A DNA stretch of 64,000 bases, taken from positions 13,837 through 77,836 of the forward strand of contig DATKYR010000035.1 of assembly GCA_035528395.1 (NCBI GenBank), written 5' to 3'. The position numbers were made by a program, and so were the translations under genes. Source of the stretch: NIOZ-UU13 sp035528395 (GTDB lineage: Bacteria; Planctomycetota; Phycisphaerae; Sedimentisphaerales; Anaerobacaceae). Below the pieces are notes generated by a model. The model searched no databases and was not told the DNA's origin. It saw only the letters and a list, made by a program, of their open reading frames with translations. Below, one piece after another: positions 36,252 through 46,203 of this stretch. Every line of letters starts with the position of its first letter. Position 1 is the stretch's first letter.

Positions 36252-36791
36252 CGCGAGGATATCGGCTCACTACCTTATTACACACCGGTAAATGTTGATA
36301 AGCAACGGGGTGAAGGTGTTTTCGAAAAAAGTGTAAAGGCCCTCAAACTTTTAAATACGCTCAGCTATGGCTCTGACAAAGGGCCGGAGTTGAATCTTGT
36401 CTATAATCCGGGTGGGGATTTTCTGCCGAGACCACAGAAACGGCTTGAGGCCGATTACAAAAGAGAACTCAACAACAAATATGGAGTTATGTTTAACAAT
36501 CTTTTTACTATCATTAATGCGCCTATAGGTCGGTTCAGACAGTATCTGGAGGCCAATGGTCGGCTCAAACAATATCTTCAGATGCTGGCCGAGAACTTCA
36601 ATACAGAAGCGGCCGAAAACATTATGTGCCGTAATCTTGTGAGTATAGACTATCGGGGAGTACTCTACAACTGCGATTTTAACCAGGCGCTGGGATTGCC
36701 GATTATTGATGCAGCAGGAAACAATCTGTCCATTGAACAACTCGATGATATTCTTTCGGAAGGCATTGAGATAATAACCGGCGAGCATTGA
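36252..36791 (+). pseudogene. C-terminal part of an arsenosugar-biosynthesis radical SAM protein (ArsS-like)
   Basis: Frame reads NVDKQRGEGVFEKSVKAL, LNLVYNPGGDFLP, then NIMCRNLVSIDYRGVLYNCD, matching the C-terminal DUF3641 half of ArsS, a radical SAM enzyme that makes arsenosugars. The N-terminal half with the CxxxCxxC iron-sulfur motif is absent and unrelated sequence lies upstream, so it is a truncated relic. No arsenic genes are nearby. Could be translated from an internal start but could not be a radical SAM enzyme. Confidence 0.75.
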
Positions 36792-36822
36792 TTTCATAAA
36801 AGAACACCGGAAGCACCTATGG

Positions 36823-37152
36823 CTATCGGAAGATTTCTGTTTCCGGTTTGAAGGCAAGCCAGGCAAACGCGAAGTAATCTCCGTGAACAATCCTTGTCAG
36901 TTCTTTCCCTCGAAGTGGACTCTGCACAGCCCGGCCGGTAATTCCCAGACACTTTTCGTTTGCTCGTCATAGAAACTGCCATCCTTGTAGTGAAAGACAA
37001 GCTGTTGACCATCAATCCGTCGGTCGAAGACCCCTGTTGAGTCGACTTGACGAGAGGAAGCAATGCTCTCCTTATCTAATGCGGACACAGCGCCATCAGC
37101 GTGAAATACAAACAACCCGTTATCTGCCAATTCGAAAAAAATCTCGCTTCGT
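36823..37152 (-). pseudogene. Frameshifted fragment of a DUF3179 protein
   Basis: Two frames give parts of the same domain: STGVFDRRIDGQQLVFHY and DEQTKSVWELPAG in the first (37152 to about 36933), then LRGKELTRIVHGDYFAFAW and FKPETEIFR ending at 36823 in the second. Together they match the C-terminal half of DUF3179, an unexplained family. One indel near 36933 and no start, so it is dead. Confidence 0.7.
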
Positions 37153-37560
37153 AAGCTCTATAGCACTAAGGCTTTAGAGAAATCACAGAAATTGGTAACG
37201 TTTTCAATGTCCTTGTCCGGGAGTTACTGGCTGTAAGTAGTGCACGTTGGTTGATATATCGTAACGAGGATGCCTCAAAAAAAATTGTGGCAACAGAGAT
37301 TTTAGTATTTGACTTTGAGCTCTTCATAAGCGTCCGGCGCGCTTTGCATGCCCGCTAGTTGAAAACTAACCTGGCAGAACACACGGGAAACAGAGCGTCT
37401 CTCTTTCGTGGAATTGATCAATGATTGACAGATTACATCGGTTCCGACTTTGCATATCCCTTGGATAAGGTTCTTGATTGGGGTAACGCTGAGCTTGTAA
37501 TCCATTGCGCATCTGCTATTCTATTCCTTTTGATAATCGGAAGGGTGTCTTGCAGAATCT
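37153..37560. other. 408-bp gap, nothing confidently recognised
   Basis: A leftward 67-codon frame (37302-37505) exists without a usable ribosome site; not called. The right end is the leader of the ABC gene (GGAAGGGTG before TTG 37561). Confidence 0.4.
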
Positions 37561-39345
37561 TTGGCTCTGCAAGACTATTTATCTGGAGCTTGGGATATTA
37601 AGAAGGAAGAAGTCAGATTAGGATGTTATATTGTTCGGCATAGGGGTGAAATCGCACTAACCGTGCTGTGCACCATATTCACGGTTGGAATCAGCCTTTA
37701 CTTGCCGTTTGTCATACGTCAGGCAATTGACGGTTTGACAGAAGGAACCATTACGCATTCCGACTTGACCCTTCAGCTCCTGCTTTATGCTGGGCTCTCT
37801 GTCGTAACCCTCTATTTTTCACGCCACCTTCGCAAGATACCGCTCAGGCTCTCACACAAGGTGGAATATGCACTGCGCAAAGACCTGTTCGATCATTTGA
37901 CCCGGATGGATCAGGAGTTTTTCCGCAAAGAGCGCACGGGCGATCTGATCACGCGTATGTCGTCGGATATGACCCTTGTGCGCGACTCCATTGGTCAAGG
38001 TCTGCTCCAGGGTATTCGCACGACCGTCGTGATTCTGTTTGCGTCTATCGTCATGCTGGTCACCGACACTTCATTGGCACTCTTGGTGCTGTTGCTCTAC
38101 CTGCCGATGACCTTTGTCTTCTTCGTGGTGCTCAAAGTTCTTCGCCACCGGCAAAAGCTCGTGCAGGAACAAGTGTCGGATGTCTCCAACTTCTGTCAGG
38201 AAAGCTTTGCGGGCATACGATGCATAAAGGGATTTGCGATTGAACAGCGACGCATCCGCATGTTTGAGTCAATAAACAAAAATCTCATTCTGCTCCACAT
38301 GCGGGTGCAGGTCGCCAGACAAGGCCTGTGGCCGTTCATGGCATTCTGGTTCTGCCTGAGCTTTGTCATGATCCTCAACCTTGGCGGGCGTGAGGTGATC
38401 AATGGCGAGCGCTCCATCGGAACGCTGGTGCAGTTTACCCAGTATCTGCTTTATATGCAGTGGCCGCTGCTTGCTTTCAGTTGGGTCACCAGCTTGTTGC
38501 AGCGCGGCAAGGTGAGCTGGCATCGCATCAAAGAAATACTTGAGCAGGAACCCATCATCAGAGATTCGGACCAAACCGATCACAGCATAAGCAGCCTGCA
38601 TGGTGAAATTGTGCTTCAAAATCTCTCGCTGGACATCGGGGACCGGCGCTTTCTGTATCAGATTAATCTGCGTATCGCCTCCGCCAAGACCATGGGCATT
38701 ACCGGTCCGACAGGTAGCGGCAAAACTCTGCTAGCCTCACTGGTTGCTCGCCTGATGGATCCAACGGAAGGAAGAATATGCATCGACGGCCATGACATCA
38801 AGGTCATCCCGCTTGACGTGCTGCGCAATCATATCGGCTTTGCGGCGCAGGAACCTATACTCTTTTCACGAACACTGGAACACAATATCGGCTTCGGCGT
38901 AGATGAGCCCGACGAACGTCTCATCGATTGGGCGGCCGACATTGCGCATCTGAAAAAGGATGTAGAAACCCTTCCGGACCGGTTCGACACTGTGATAGGC
39001 GAACGCGGCGTTACCCTTTCTGGCGGTCAGCGCCAGCGCACTTCCATCAGCCGAGCCGTGGCACGCCACCCCGAGATTCTGATTCTGGATGATGTGCTTT
39101 CGGCCGTAGATACACAGACCGAAGCGGCGATAATGAAGAAGCTGCAACCGGTCATGAAAGAACGTACCACCCTTTTCATCAGCCACCGAGTGTCTACGCT
39201 ACGCTATGCCGATGAAATTGTGGTGATTGAGAATGGTCGAATAACCCAGCGAGGTTCACATGATGAGCTTATTGCACAGCCCGGCTACTACTCCGAGCTG
39301 AACACCATGCAGCAGATCGAAAAAGAACTGGAGGCCGATTCATGA
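37561..39345 (+). CDS. ABC exporter half-transporter, MdlA-like
   Basis: 594 residues: six-helix membrane domain (1-about 330) and an ATPase domain with Walker A GPTGSGKTLLAS, signature LSGGQRQRTSISRA and Walker B ILILDDVLSAVD. The start is TTG 37561; no ATG precedes it in frame, and the following alignment suits the family. Forms a heterodimer with the next gene, which overlaps by four bases. Such MdlAB-type (MsbA/LmrCD class) exporters move lipids, peptides or drugs out of the inner membrane. The substrate cannot be read. Confidence 0.9.
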   Translation: MALQDYLSGAWDIKKEEVRLGCYIVRHRGEIALTVLCTIFTVGISLYLPFVIRQAIDGLTEGTITHSDLTLQLLLYAGLSVVTLYFSRHLRKIPLRLSHKVEYALRKDLFDHLTRMDQEFFRKERTGDLITRMSSDMTLVRDSIGQGLLQGIRTTVVILFASIVMLVTDTSLALLVLLLYLPMTFVFFVVLKVLRHRQKLVQEQVSDVSNFCQESFAGIRCIKGFAIEQRRIRMFESINKNLILLHMRVQVARQGLWPFMAFWFCLSFVMILNLGGREVINGERSIGTLVQFTQYLLYMQWPLLAFSWVTSLLQRGKVSWHRIKEILEQEPIIRDSDQTDHSISSLHGEIVLQNLSLDIGDRRFLYQINLRIASAKTMGITGPTGSGKTLLASLVARLMDPTEGRICIDGHDIKVIPLDVLRNHIGFAAQEPILFSRTLEHNIGFGVDEPDERLIDWAADIAHLKKDVETLPDRFDTVIGERGVTLSGGQRQRTSISRAVARHPEILILDDVLSAVDTQTEAAIMKKLQPVMKERTTLFISHRVSTLRYADEIVVIENGRITQRGSHDELIAQPGYYSELNTMQQIEKELEADS

Positions 39346-41129
39346 TGCAAAACATGAAACTGTCCCCCAAATCCGGGCTGGCCCGACGCCTGCTCCATTA
39401 TTCACTGCCCTACTGGCGTGGAATGCTGCTGTCCCTAATCCTGATTCTGACCCTGTCAGCTATGATCAACTATCTGCCCGTTCTTATCAAACAGATTACA
39501 GATTCCTGCTTGCTGAATCATGAGATTGCTGCAGATGATCGTCTGAAACAACTGACGCAGCTAAGTGGGCTTTACTTGATACTTGCGATCGGCGGACACT
39601 TCACCCGCTACTTCCAGGGACTGCTGACAGCATGGCTTGGGCAGCGTATTATCTATGACCTTCGTGTCGATCTATTCAAGAAGGTCATGCATTTGAATCA
39701 GGCCTACTTTGATCGGACCCCGGTCGGAGCGCTGCTTACACGGGTCACCTCCGACATTGACCGCCTCCAACGTTTTGTAACCGACGGTGTGGTGGGCACA
39801 GTTGCTGATGTATTCATGTTGGCAAGCATCATGGCCTATATGCTCTTTATCAATGTGCAAGTGGCCCTGGTCCTCTTTGTGGCACTGCCGCTGATTTTTG
39901 GGGCCCTGTTCTTCATTAACGGCAGACTCCGTGATGCCAACCGTCAGATTCGCAAGCGGCAAGCCTCACTTAATGCCCTACTGCAGGAAGATCTGGTAGG
40001 AATGACCACCATACAGCTGTTCAATCGTGAGCTGATCGCCCAAGACGAATTTATGGCACGTAACACCGACCTGCGCTCCGCATACTTTGAAGAGGTTCGC
40101 TGGTTCAGCTTATACTTTCCCGTTATTGAAGGCGGCCAGTCTGTCGCCTTTTTGCTGATCCTTGGCACCTGTGGATTACTGCTGCTTAACAACAGCGGTC
40201 TGATTTCACTCGGTGTGCTGATTGCTTTTCTGACCTATATCCGCAACTTCTTCCGCCCACTCGGCTCTCTTTCCGACAAAGCCGGCATGTTCCAGATGGC
40301 GATGGCCTCTGCCGAACGCGTCTTTGCCCTGATCGACATGCCTAACGAAATCACCGATCCAGACAAACCGCTGCCGTCTGAAGAAATCAATGGAACCATT
40401 GAATTCCGAAACGTTTGGTTTGCCTATCAGGATGAGAATTGGGTATTGAAAAACCTCAGCTTTGTTGTCCAGCCCGGCCAGGTGATCGCCATAGTCGGGG
40501 CCACCGGCGCAGGCAAGAGCACCATCATCAACTTGATAGGCCGTTTCTATGATGTTCAGCGCGGCTCCGTGAGGATAAACGGTCACGATGTGCGGGCCTT
40601 CCGCAAAACTGATCTGCGTCAACGCCTCGGCTATGTATTCCAGGACCCATTCGTATTTGCTGGAACCGTGGCGGACAATATCTCCCTGCTCAACCCGGAC
40701 CTGAGCGGAGATGACCTGATCAGCGCAGCCAAAACAGTCAACGCCCATGGATTTATCAGTGATATACCTGATGGCTATGACACGATGCTGAATGAACGTG
40801 GCGAAGGACTTTCACTCGGACAAAAACAATTGCTGTCGATGGCCCGCACACTCGCCCAGAATCCAAACCTACTATTCGTGCTGGATGAGGCCACAGCCAG
40901 CGTCGATACGGCCACGGAAGTGCTCATTCAGGACGCGCTGAGCAAACTGATGCACAACCGCACCAGCATTGTGATCGCGCACCGCCTTTCTACCATCCGG
41001 CACGCAGATCGCATTTTGGTGATGCGCCACGGCGAGTTGGTAAATGCAGGCACACATGATGAGCTAATGCTGCGCCACGGCTATTATCGTCAGCTTTATG
41101 AACTACTCCAGCATTCACCACATAAATAG
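39342..41129 (+). CDS. ABC exporter half-transporter, MdlB-like
   Basis: 595 residues, overlapping its partner by four bases (ATGA), the usual heterodimer pair. Membrane domain plus ATPase with Walker A GATGAGKSTIINL, a variant signature LSLGQKQLLSMAR (Leu for Gly at the third position), and Walker B LLFVLDEATASVD with the catalytic Glu intact. The first partner has Asp in the equivalent place (LDDVLS), so only one of the two ATP sites is fully catalytic, as in many heterodimeric exporters. No terminator was recognised. Confidence 0.9.
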   Translation: MMQNMKLSPKSGLARRLLHYSLPYWRGMLLSLILILTLSAMINYLPVLIKQITDSCLLNHEIAADDRLKQLTQLSGLYLILAIGGHFTRYFQGLLTAWLGQRIIYDLRVDLFKKVMHLNQAYFDRTPVGALLTRVTSDIDRLQRFVTDGVVGTVADVFMLASIMAYMLFINVQVALVLFVALPLIFGALFFINGRLRDANRQIRKRQASLNALLQEDLVGMTTIQLFNRELIAQDEFMARNTDLRSAYFEEVRWFSLYFPVIEGGQSVAFLLILGTCGLLLLNNSGLISLGVLIAFLTYIRNFFRPLGSLSDKAGMFQMAMASAERVFALIDMPNEITDPDKPLPSEEINGTIEFRNVWFAYQDENWVLKNLSFVVQPGQVIAIVGATGAGKSTIINLIGRFYDVQRGSVRINGHDVRAFRKTDLRQRLGYVFQDPFVFAGTVADNISLLNPDLSGDDLISAAKTVNAHGFISDIPDGYDTMLNERGEGLSLGQKQLLSMARTLAQNPNLLFVLDEATASVDTATEVLIQDALSKLMHNRTSIVIAHRLSTIRHADRILVMRHGELVNAGTHDELMLRHGYYRQLYELLQHSPHK

Positions 41130-41617
41130 CGGTCGCGTTCAAGGTATCTGCCCTTAATTTACGAAGGGAAAAGGAGGCTGAAGCACGCCTAAATATAGTG
41201 ACATATGTCAGGAAAGCATGGCCCCATTTTCTCGACGTCACGACTACAACCATCATACAGCTCAACAACCCGTTATCTCCCAATTCTGCGAAATTCCAAT
41301 TTCATAAGCCCTGGAATATCAAGCAATTACAAAAAGGTCAAAATTTGGCATCGGTTTCAATGTCCGCTGGTTACTTCATGTAGGCTGCATTCGGCTTTGA
41401 GAGATTAACAGGAGCTCTGTCGGATGAGCTGACCGTATTCCATGACAGGGACTATCTTAAGGCTTGAGATTTAAAGGAATATGGTTATGATATGGTATCG
41501 TTAGGCGTTTCGAATGATTATTTGAGCTTTGTGAGGTTTAATAGTGCTGCGAACAGTCAATATGGGGAAATTCCGGCTCCTGGAAAAAAGGTGATAAACT
41601 TGAAAGGGACGTTGGTT
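41130..41617. promoter_or_regulatory. 488-bp gap, no gene recognised
   Basis: Follows the ABC pair and precedes the secreted protein gene. An open frame crosses its right part in phase with the downstream gene but its residues are not signal-peptide-like, so the start was set at 41618. Confidence 0.4.
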
Positions 41618-43468
41618 ATGAAATTCGGTCGAGGTATTAGTAGCTATGGATTGTCTTTGTGTAAGACAGCGTTGATTCTTTTGCTTCTAACAAGCGCAGG
41701 GGTGTCAATGGCCCAGAGAAAGGACGGTACGGCAAATATACTGATCTGGGACACACTGTCACCTTTTGTGAATACTGTCGATGTCCGAGATAGAATTAAC
41801 TGGAAACCCGTCCCTACGGATCTTCTGACCCTCGAGCTCGACCCATCCGCTGCTACTTCGGATCCTGCTTACTATGGGAGAGAATACTCTTTCAAAGGAG
41901 ATGTAGTAGTTGAGAATGAGCACTTGACGGCCGTGTTCTGGTCAAGAAAAGGCCGAGTGGTTATCTACTCGAAAACAGATCTTAGTAAAAAGAGAATGGA
42001 ATTTGTTCCTCTTCAACTAAAAGAAAAGCCGGCGAGCATTACTCACTGCAGAATATTGCAGAATACGGGTGATGAAGCAGCCTTGGAAGTTTCTTTTTCG
42101 GCTAAGCAGACAGAAGAGAAATTGTCTGCTATTTTCTCGTTCGACATGACGAAGATTGTCGAGATTAAACCTGCAGAGAATATGAAGGGGATAAGTCTGC
42201 TCAGTCCAATCGAGTACGGTATAGTGCCCAGTTTCATTGGCGATGACCTCGTATTTGCTCCGGGACAATACCCTTCGATGACTACACTTCACATTCCTTC
42301 GGATAATCTTTTCTTAGGATTACTTAAGGGAGAAAACGATATGCTGGTTGTCACCTGGCCGAAGGGAAAGCAGCGAATGAGGCTCATGTTGGATAGTAAA
42401 AAACAAGAATCCCGGCTCATCGAATCTGTTGACTTTGACAATGACGGCAGGAGTATTTATCTGGCTCTGTTGGACGCGCCGGGTATCTGGCATAAAGAAG
42501 AGTTGAAACCTTCTTATTTGGAAAAGGATGTGGCTGTTAATTGGAAAAGACCCTTTCCTGCAAAATGGATAACCCAATTATTAGAAGTGGGGGTGAAAAC
42601 TACATTTACGTTCAGAGAGTCCAAAGCAAATATCTGGCGGGGTGTAATAGGTCGGTATAACTACCCCGTCTGGTTTAGCGGGGAGAACGCCTTCTATCGT
42701 CTTGGTAAGAAAATACCCCCAAAAGGGGAATCTATTATCTATTGTCTGGAGAGAAAAGATACCCCCATCTCGGTTTCTACTCCTGTTGATATTATGAAGG
42801 AAACGTTGGGCAGGCAAACGTGCGAGGCTATACTTGACCTCCCGGGCCGCAAACTGCGCACCCATCATAGAAGGGGAAGCGCAGGCATTCGTCGTGCAGC
42901 TACCTGTGGATGTACAGAAGCAATACAGGTGGTTTTTGAGTCAGACCAAGAAGTAGAAAAGAAAGAGTATGTCGAGGGAGCTGTAGATGATATGGTCTAT
43001 TTTGTCAGGCGGCATGTTGAGAGAATCAACGAATATCAGGATTTTGCCGGTAACATGATAGCGTTTCTAAATCTGGCAAGGAAATCCAATCCTGACTTGA
43101 AACCGTTTATTGATAATATGGAGGTGATAGTGCGGGAGATTCCCCGGGAATACAGCAGGCAGAAAGAGAATATGAAGACCCTGGAATATGCTGCTGAATT
43201 GACTCGCAAAACTAAAGCTCTTACGCAGAAGAAAGCCCCAGGAAATCTGCCAGCCTATTTAGACCTCGGCAAGAAATGGAGGGAAATGGGCGGCGCTCAA
43301 GACTCCGTTATTGCACAGATTCACAGCATAACAAGGAAACTATCTCAGGAGGCAGGTTATGGTTGCGTAAATCGACCCCAGGCAGTTGAAATAGCGGAAG
43401 AGATTAGACGGCGCTGCAGGAAATGTCTGAGAAATCCTGACGGCTATGAAATATGGCCGGACTATTGA
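41618..43468 (+). CDS. Secreted protein of unknown function, 616 residues
   Basis: Start ATG 41618 is set by AAGGGA nine bases upstream and a signal peptide (SLCKTALILLLLTSAGVSMA). No family recognised. The first 370 residues look like all-beta sandwich strands with repeated DxD-type loops (FDNDGRSIYLALLDAPGIW); about 430-600 is helical with heptad-like repeats (AVDDMVYFVRRHVERINEY). No catalytic motif was seen. It precedes an FGE-like lipoprotein by 46 bases and may form an operon with it. Such proteins often sit beside carbohydrate genes in planctomycetes. Confidence 0.6.
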   Translation: MKFGRGISSYGLSLCKTALILLLLTSAGVSMAQRKDGTANILIWDTLSPFVNTVDVRDRINWKPVPTDLLTLELDPSAATSDPAYYGREYSFKGDVVVENEHLTAVFWSRKGRVVIYSKTDLSKKRMEFVPLQLKEKPASITHCRILQNTGDEAALEVSFSAKQTEEKLSAIFSFDMTKIVEIKPAENMKGISLLSPIEYGIVPSFIGDDLVFAPGQYPSMTTLHIPSDNLFLGLLKGENDMLVVTWPKGKQRMRLMLDSKKQESRLIESVDFDNDGRSIYLALLDAPGIWHKEELKPSYLEKDVAVNWKRPFPAKWITQLLEVGVKTTFTFRESKANIWRGVIGRYNYPVWFSGENAFYRLGKKIPPKGESIIYCLERKDTPISVSTPVDIMKETLGRQTCEAILDLPGRKLRTHHRRGSAGIRRAATCGCTEAIQVVFESDQEVEKKEYVEGAVDDMVYFVRRHVERINEYQDFAGNMIAFLNLARKSNPDLKPFIDNMEVIVREIPREYSRQKENMKTLEYAAELTRKTKALTQKKAPGNLPAYLDLGKKWREMGGAQDSVIAQIHSITRKLSQEAGYGCVNRPQAVEIAEEIRRRCRKCLRNPDGYEIWPDY

Positions 43469-43514
43469 GCACATAAATGTCAGGTTGAAGATTGCGAATA
43501 GGATACTGAGAATC

Positions 43515-44384
43515 ATGAAACATTATTTAATGAGAGCATTTCTCTTGCTTGCGGCCTTAGCACTGCTCCAAGGTTGCAAGCGCAAAGTTCCAAACGATGC
43601 CGCAAAAACCCCAAACGGCGCCCCAAGCGAATCGAAGACTGAATCCGGCGTAGAAATGGTTCAGCTTCCAGGCGGCCGGTTTACAATGGGAGATGAAAAT
43701 GAGGTAGATGCAAAGCCCCACGAGGTTTTTGTAAGCTCCTTCTATATAGATAAGTATCCAGTGACTCAAGAGGAATACAAAAGAGTTATGGGTGAAGATC
43801 CTTCCCGTTGGAAGGGAAATAAGAACCCTGTTGAGCAAGTAAGTTGGTCCAAAGCAGCAAGGTACTGTAATGCCCGCTCCCGCTTGGAGGGTCTTCAGCC
43901 TTGCTATGATCTAAATACATGGGAATGTGCTTTTGACGCCAATGGATATAGGCTGCCTGCGGAAGCGGAATGGGAATATGCCTGTCGGGCAGGCACTAAA
44001 ACAAAGTATTTTTTTGGGAATGATCCGTCAAAGCTGCAGAACTATGCCTGGTTTGACAAAAACTCTGGTACAAAACCTCGGCCAGTAGGTCAGAAGCTAC
44101 CTAATCCGTGGGGATTGTACGATATGTACGGAAACGTCTGGGAATGGTGCAACGACTTTTACAAAGTAGACTACTATCAGGAAAGCCCTGAAGGGAACCC
44201 GAAAGGGCCGAAGACCGGCGATAACAAAGTAGTGCGAGGTGGCGCATGGAAATTCAGCGCCGAGAGCTGTCGCTCAGGTTATCGTTATAATGAAGATCCT
44301 GCCTATTCTGATGTTTGCTTTGGATACGATATCTATGGCTTTAGATGCGTTAGAAATGTTCCTGGTGCTATTCAGCCGAAATAA
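43515..44384 (+). CDS. FGE/SUMF1-like lipoprotein
   Basis: 289 residues from ATG 43515; lipobox LLQGC (Cys about 20). The formylglycine-generating-enzyme (SUMF1) fold follows: VQLPGGRFTMGDEN, FVSSFYIDKYPVTQEEYKRV, the GNVWEWCNDFY loop, VVRGGAWKF and YGFRCVRN at the end. True FGEs use two active-site cysteines to oxidise sulfatase cysteine; here no matching pair in the standard place was confirmed and the protein is anchored outside, so a structural or binding role, as in many planctomycete SUMF1 proteins, is as likely. No sulfatase is in the window. Confidence 0.85.
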   Translation: MKHYLMRAFLLLAALALLQGCKRKVPNDAAKTPNGAPSESKTESGVEMVQLPGGRFTMGDENEVDAKPHEVFVSSFYIDKYPVTQEEYKRVMGEDPSRWKGNKNPVEQVSWSKAARYCNARSRLEGLQPCYDLNTWECAFDANGYRLPAEAEWEYACRAGTKTKYFFGNDPSKLQNYAWFDKNSGTKPRPVGQKLPNPWGLYDMYGNVWEWCNDFYKVDYYQESPEGNPKGPKTGDNKVVRGGAWKFSAESCRSGYRYNEDPAYSDVCFGYDIYGFRCVRNVPGAIQPK

Positions 44385-44494
44385 AATGAAATCAACACTG
44401 ATGAACATAAGAATCAGGATCTGTGATGTTAACGCATTGGTAGTTGGAGATTGATAAAAGGTTATGGTTACTCAGCATAGGGTACATTTAGCCA

Positions 44495-44602
44495 CTATTT
44501 GACCTCAACACGCTTGGCAGCCATCGGTGAGAGTTCTTCGAACCACGAAGTATTGATATGTACGTTAGGGAATAGTTTCACTATTGCAGTGAGTTCTCTC
44601 AT
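44495..44602 (-). pseudogene. Possible amidohydrolase-2 fragment, 35 codons
   Basis: Reads LTAIVKLFPNVHINTSWFEE, resembling the strand FPNVYxDTSW of amidohydrolase-2 TIM barrels, then ends. Too short to be certain. Confidence 0.3.
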
Positions 44603-44608
44603 GTAAGA

Positions 44609-44833
44609 TGGAATGAAGGCTTTATAGACTCTTGGCGGGTTATTCGTGGGGGTTCTTTTGGCAGTAATGCAAATATGCTTCCGGCTTCTTTCCGAACGGG
44701 CTATCCGGCTGGATGGGGACATGACAGTGTCGGTTTCCGGGTTGCGACTACTCCCGTCCCTTCGGCTGTTATTCTCGGTAGCTTGGGCTTGACGTTCTCC
44801 GGCTGGCTACTTAAAAGACGCAAAATGATATAA
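44609..44833 (+). pseudogene. C-terminal FGE-domain plus PEP-CTERM tail fragment
   Basis: Frame reads WRVIRGGSFGSNANMLPASF, then GFRVAT (end of an FGE/SUMF1 domain), then TPVPSAVILGSLGLTFSG and LLKRRKM: a PEP-CTERM-type sorting tail (short P-x-P lead, one hydrophobic helix, basic end). There is no N-terminal part upstream. PEP-CTERM proteins are processed by exosortase and exported to the surface; no exosortase is in the window. Confidence 0.75.
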
Positions 44834-44842
44834 GAAGATATC

Positions 44843-46177
44843 TTAGTGTTTGTTAGGGAAGTGCCAGACGACATCCCAGTCTGTTTTTTGTTTCTTTTGT
44901 CTGGGGCTGCCGTTGTTGTCCTTTTGGTCCGGGCCGACACTGTAGAGAATGAAATCCTGTCCCTCAGTCTTGTAAGAAAGCGGCCCATCGGAAAACGGAT
45001 CATTGATGTTATGAAGCTGGAGCGCTTCCAGCGTGGCGGGGAATGCATTTTTCGTCTGTTTGTATTGCAGCAGAGCAAGACCTGCCTGCGTGATGCGCAA
45101 CTGCGCGGTCATCTGGCAGTGGATTTCTTTGACCCTGAATATCGCAGGTGTCAGTATTCTTGTTATAGTATAACGTTTTTTCTGGACACCCTTTTCAAGG
45201 ATTTCTCCCTGTTCAGGTGAGTATGGTCGCTCAAGAAACCGAGTGCCATCGTGCATGAATCGCAGGTATGCCGCGTGGTCTGCAAGGAACAAGGGTTTGA
45301 AGGTGATTCCGAAGATTATAAGCTTGGGGAGTAGTCCGGTGTCATTTTCATCGCTATATTGCAGGTTTGTTTTGTACATTTCATCTTTGGTAAGGTTGAA
45401 CACCCATTCACCTATGAGCAGTCGTTCGGCATCAATGGAATGAATGAGGGGACGAATATCATCAAAATCCTTGAGAAGGCTTCGGATGTCACTGGCTTGT
45501 TGTGTGTTCGGTGGTGCAATTTCACAAAGCTTTTTTATTGTGTCACAGGATAGTCTGATCATTTGTATACGAACCAGTTTTCTGATTAAGACAGGCTCGG
45601 TTCGCAGGGCGTCGGCGAATTTCAATTGAGTTATAACCATGTCCCAGGCGGTATCCGGATTACCGGTTTTGGCTTCGAGATATGCTTTGGCGCAGAGGAT
45701 GCGCGCAAGGTTTCTTAATTCTGATATATGAGGCAGGAGCATGTTTAGGCCGTCGTCATAATTGAGATCGAATCTACATGAACCTCGCAGTGTACCTTGG
45801 GCAACGATGGACAGCGCCTGTGTGACTACGTCTTGTCCAATCAGTTGCTTAAATTCGTCGAGCTTGTCGGAATCGAGAGAATCTTTAATGAACTTATCTG
45901 AGATATCACCCAGATCTACCAGCAGGTTTTCATCCGGTGTAGGCTGAGCTTTGAGCAGCAGGGCGGCGCTTTCATATAGCAGGGCGGCGTTCTCCGTATC
46001 GGGAACTTCGGGTGGTATAACGTCTGAGGGCTCCATGGGACGGCCGTCTTTCTTAAGGTCGGCATAAACTCGGCGAAGCTTCGCTGATGAGACACTCACT
46101 GCAATAGCATATATCAGGCCGAGCACAACAAATACTATGGCAATGCCTGTCAGGATTTTCACAGTTCTCTTTTTCAT
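44843..46177 (-). CDS. Membrane-anchored protein of unknown function
   Basis: 444 residues; ATG 46177 with AAAGGAG upstream. N-terminal helix ILTGIAIVFVVLGLIYAIAV anchors it; the rest is extracytoplasmic and mostly helical. The C-terminal segment NDPFSDGPLSYKTEGQDFIL followed by LYSVGPDQKD resembles pseudopilin-type beta tails often found in planctomycete proteins of this kind. It is the third gene of a leftward cluster with an ECF sigma factor and a one-helix anti-sigma-like protein, spaced 26 bases after the latter, so a role in sensing or in the same regulon is likely. Confidence 0.65.
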   Translation of the reverse strand: MKKRTVKILTGIAIVFVVLGLIYAIAVSVSSAKLRRVYADLKKDGRPMEPSDVIPPEVPDTENAALLYESAALLLKAQPTPDENLLVDLGDISDKFIKDSLDSDKLDEFKQLIGQDVVTQALSIVAQGTLRGSCRFDLNYDDGLNMLLPHISELRNLARILCAKAYLEAKTGNPDTAWDMVITQLKFADALRTEPVLIRKLVRIQMIRLSCDTIKKLCEIAPPNTQQASDIRSLLKDFDDIRPLIHSIDAERLLIGEWVFNLTKDEMYKTNLQYSDENDTGLLPKLIIFGITFKPLFLADHAAYLRFMHDGTRFLERPYSPEQGEILEKGVQKKRYTITRILTPAIFRVKEIHCQMTAQLRITQAGLALLQYKQTKNAFPATLEALQLHNINDPFSDGPLSYKTEGQDFILYSVGPDQKDNNGSPRQKKQKTDWDVVWHFPNKH

Positions 46178-46203
46178 TATAATTCTCCTTTCAAGAGTTG
46201 TTT

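Larger units (their letters stand above)
44385..44842. other. 458-bp gap with two gene fragments in opposite directions
   Basis: Holds the amidohydrolase-like relic (44495-44602, leftward) and the FGE/PEP-CTERM tail (44609-44833, rightward). Confidence 0.5.

Noticed and set aside
37302..37505. 67-codon minus-strand frame
   Set aside because: No ribosome site and no recognised family.
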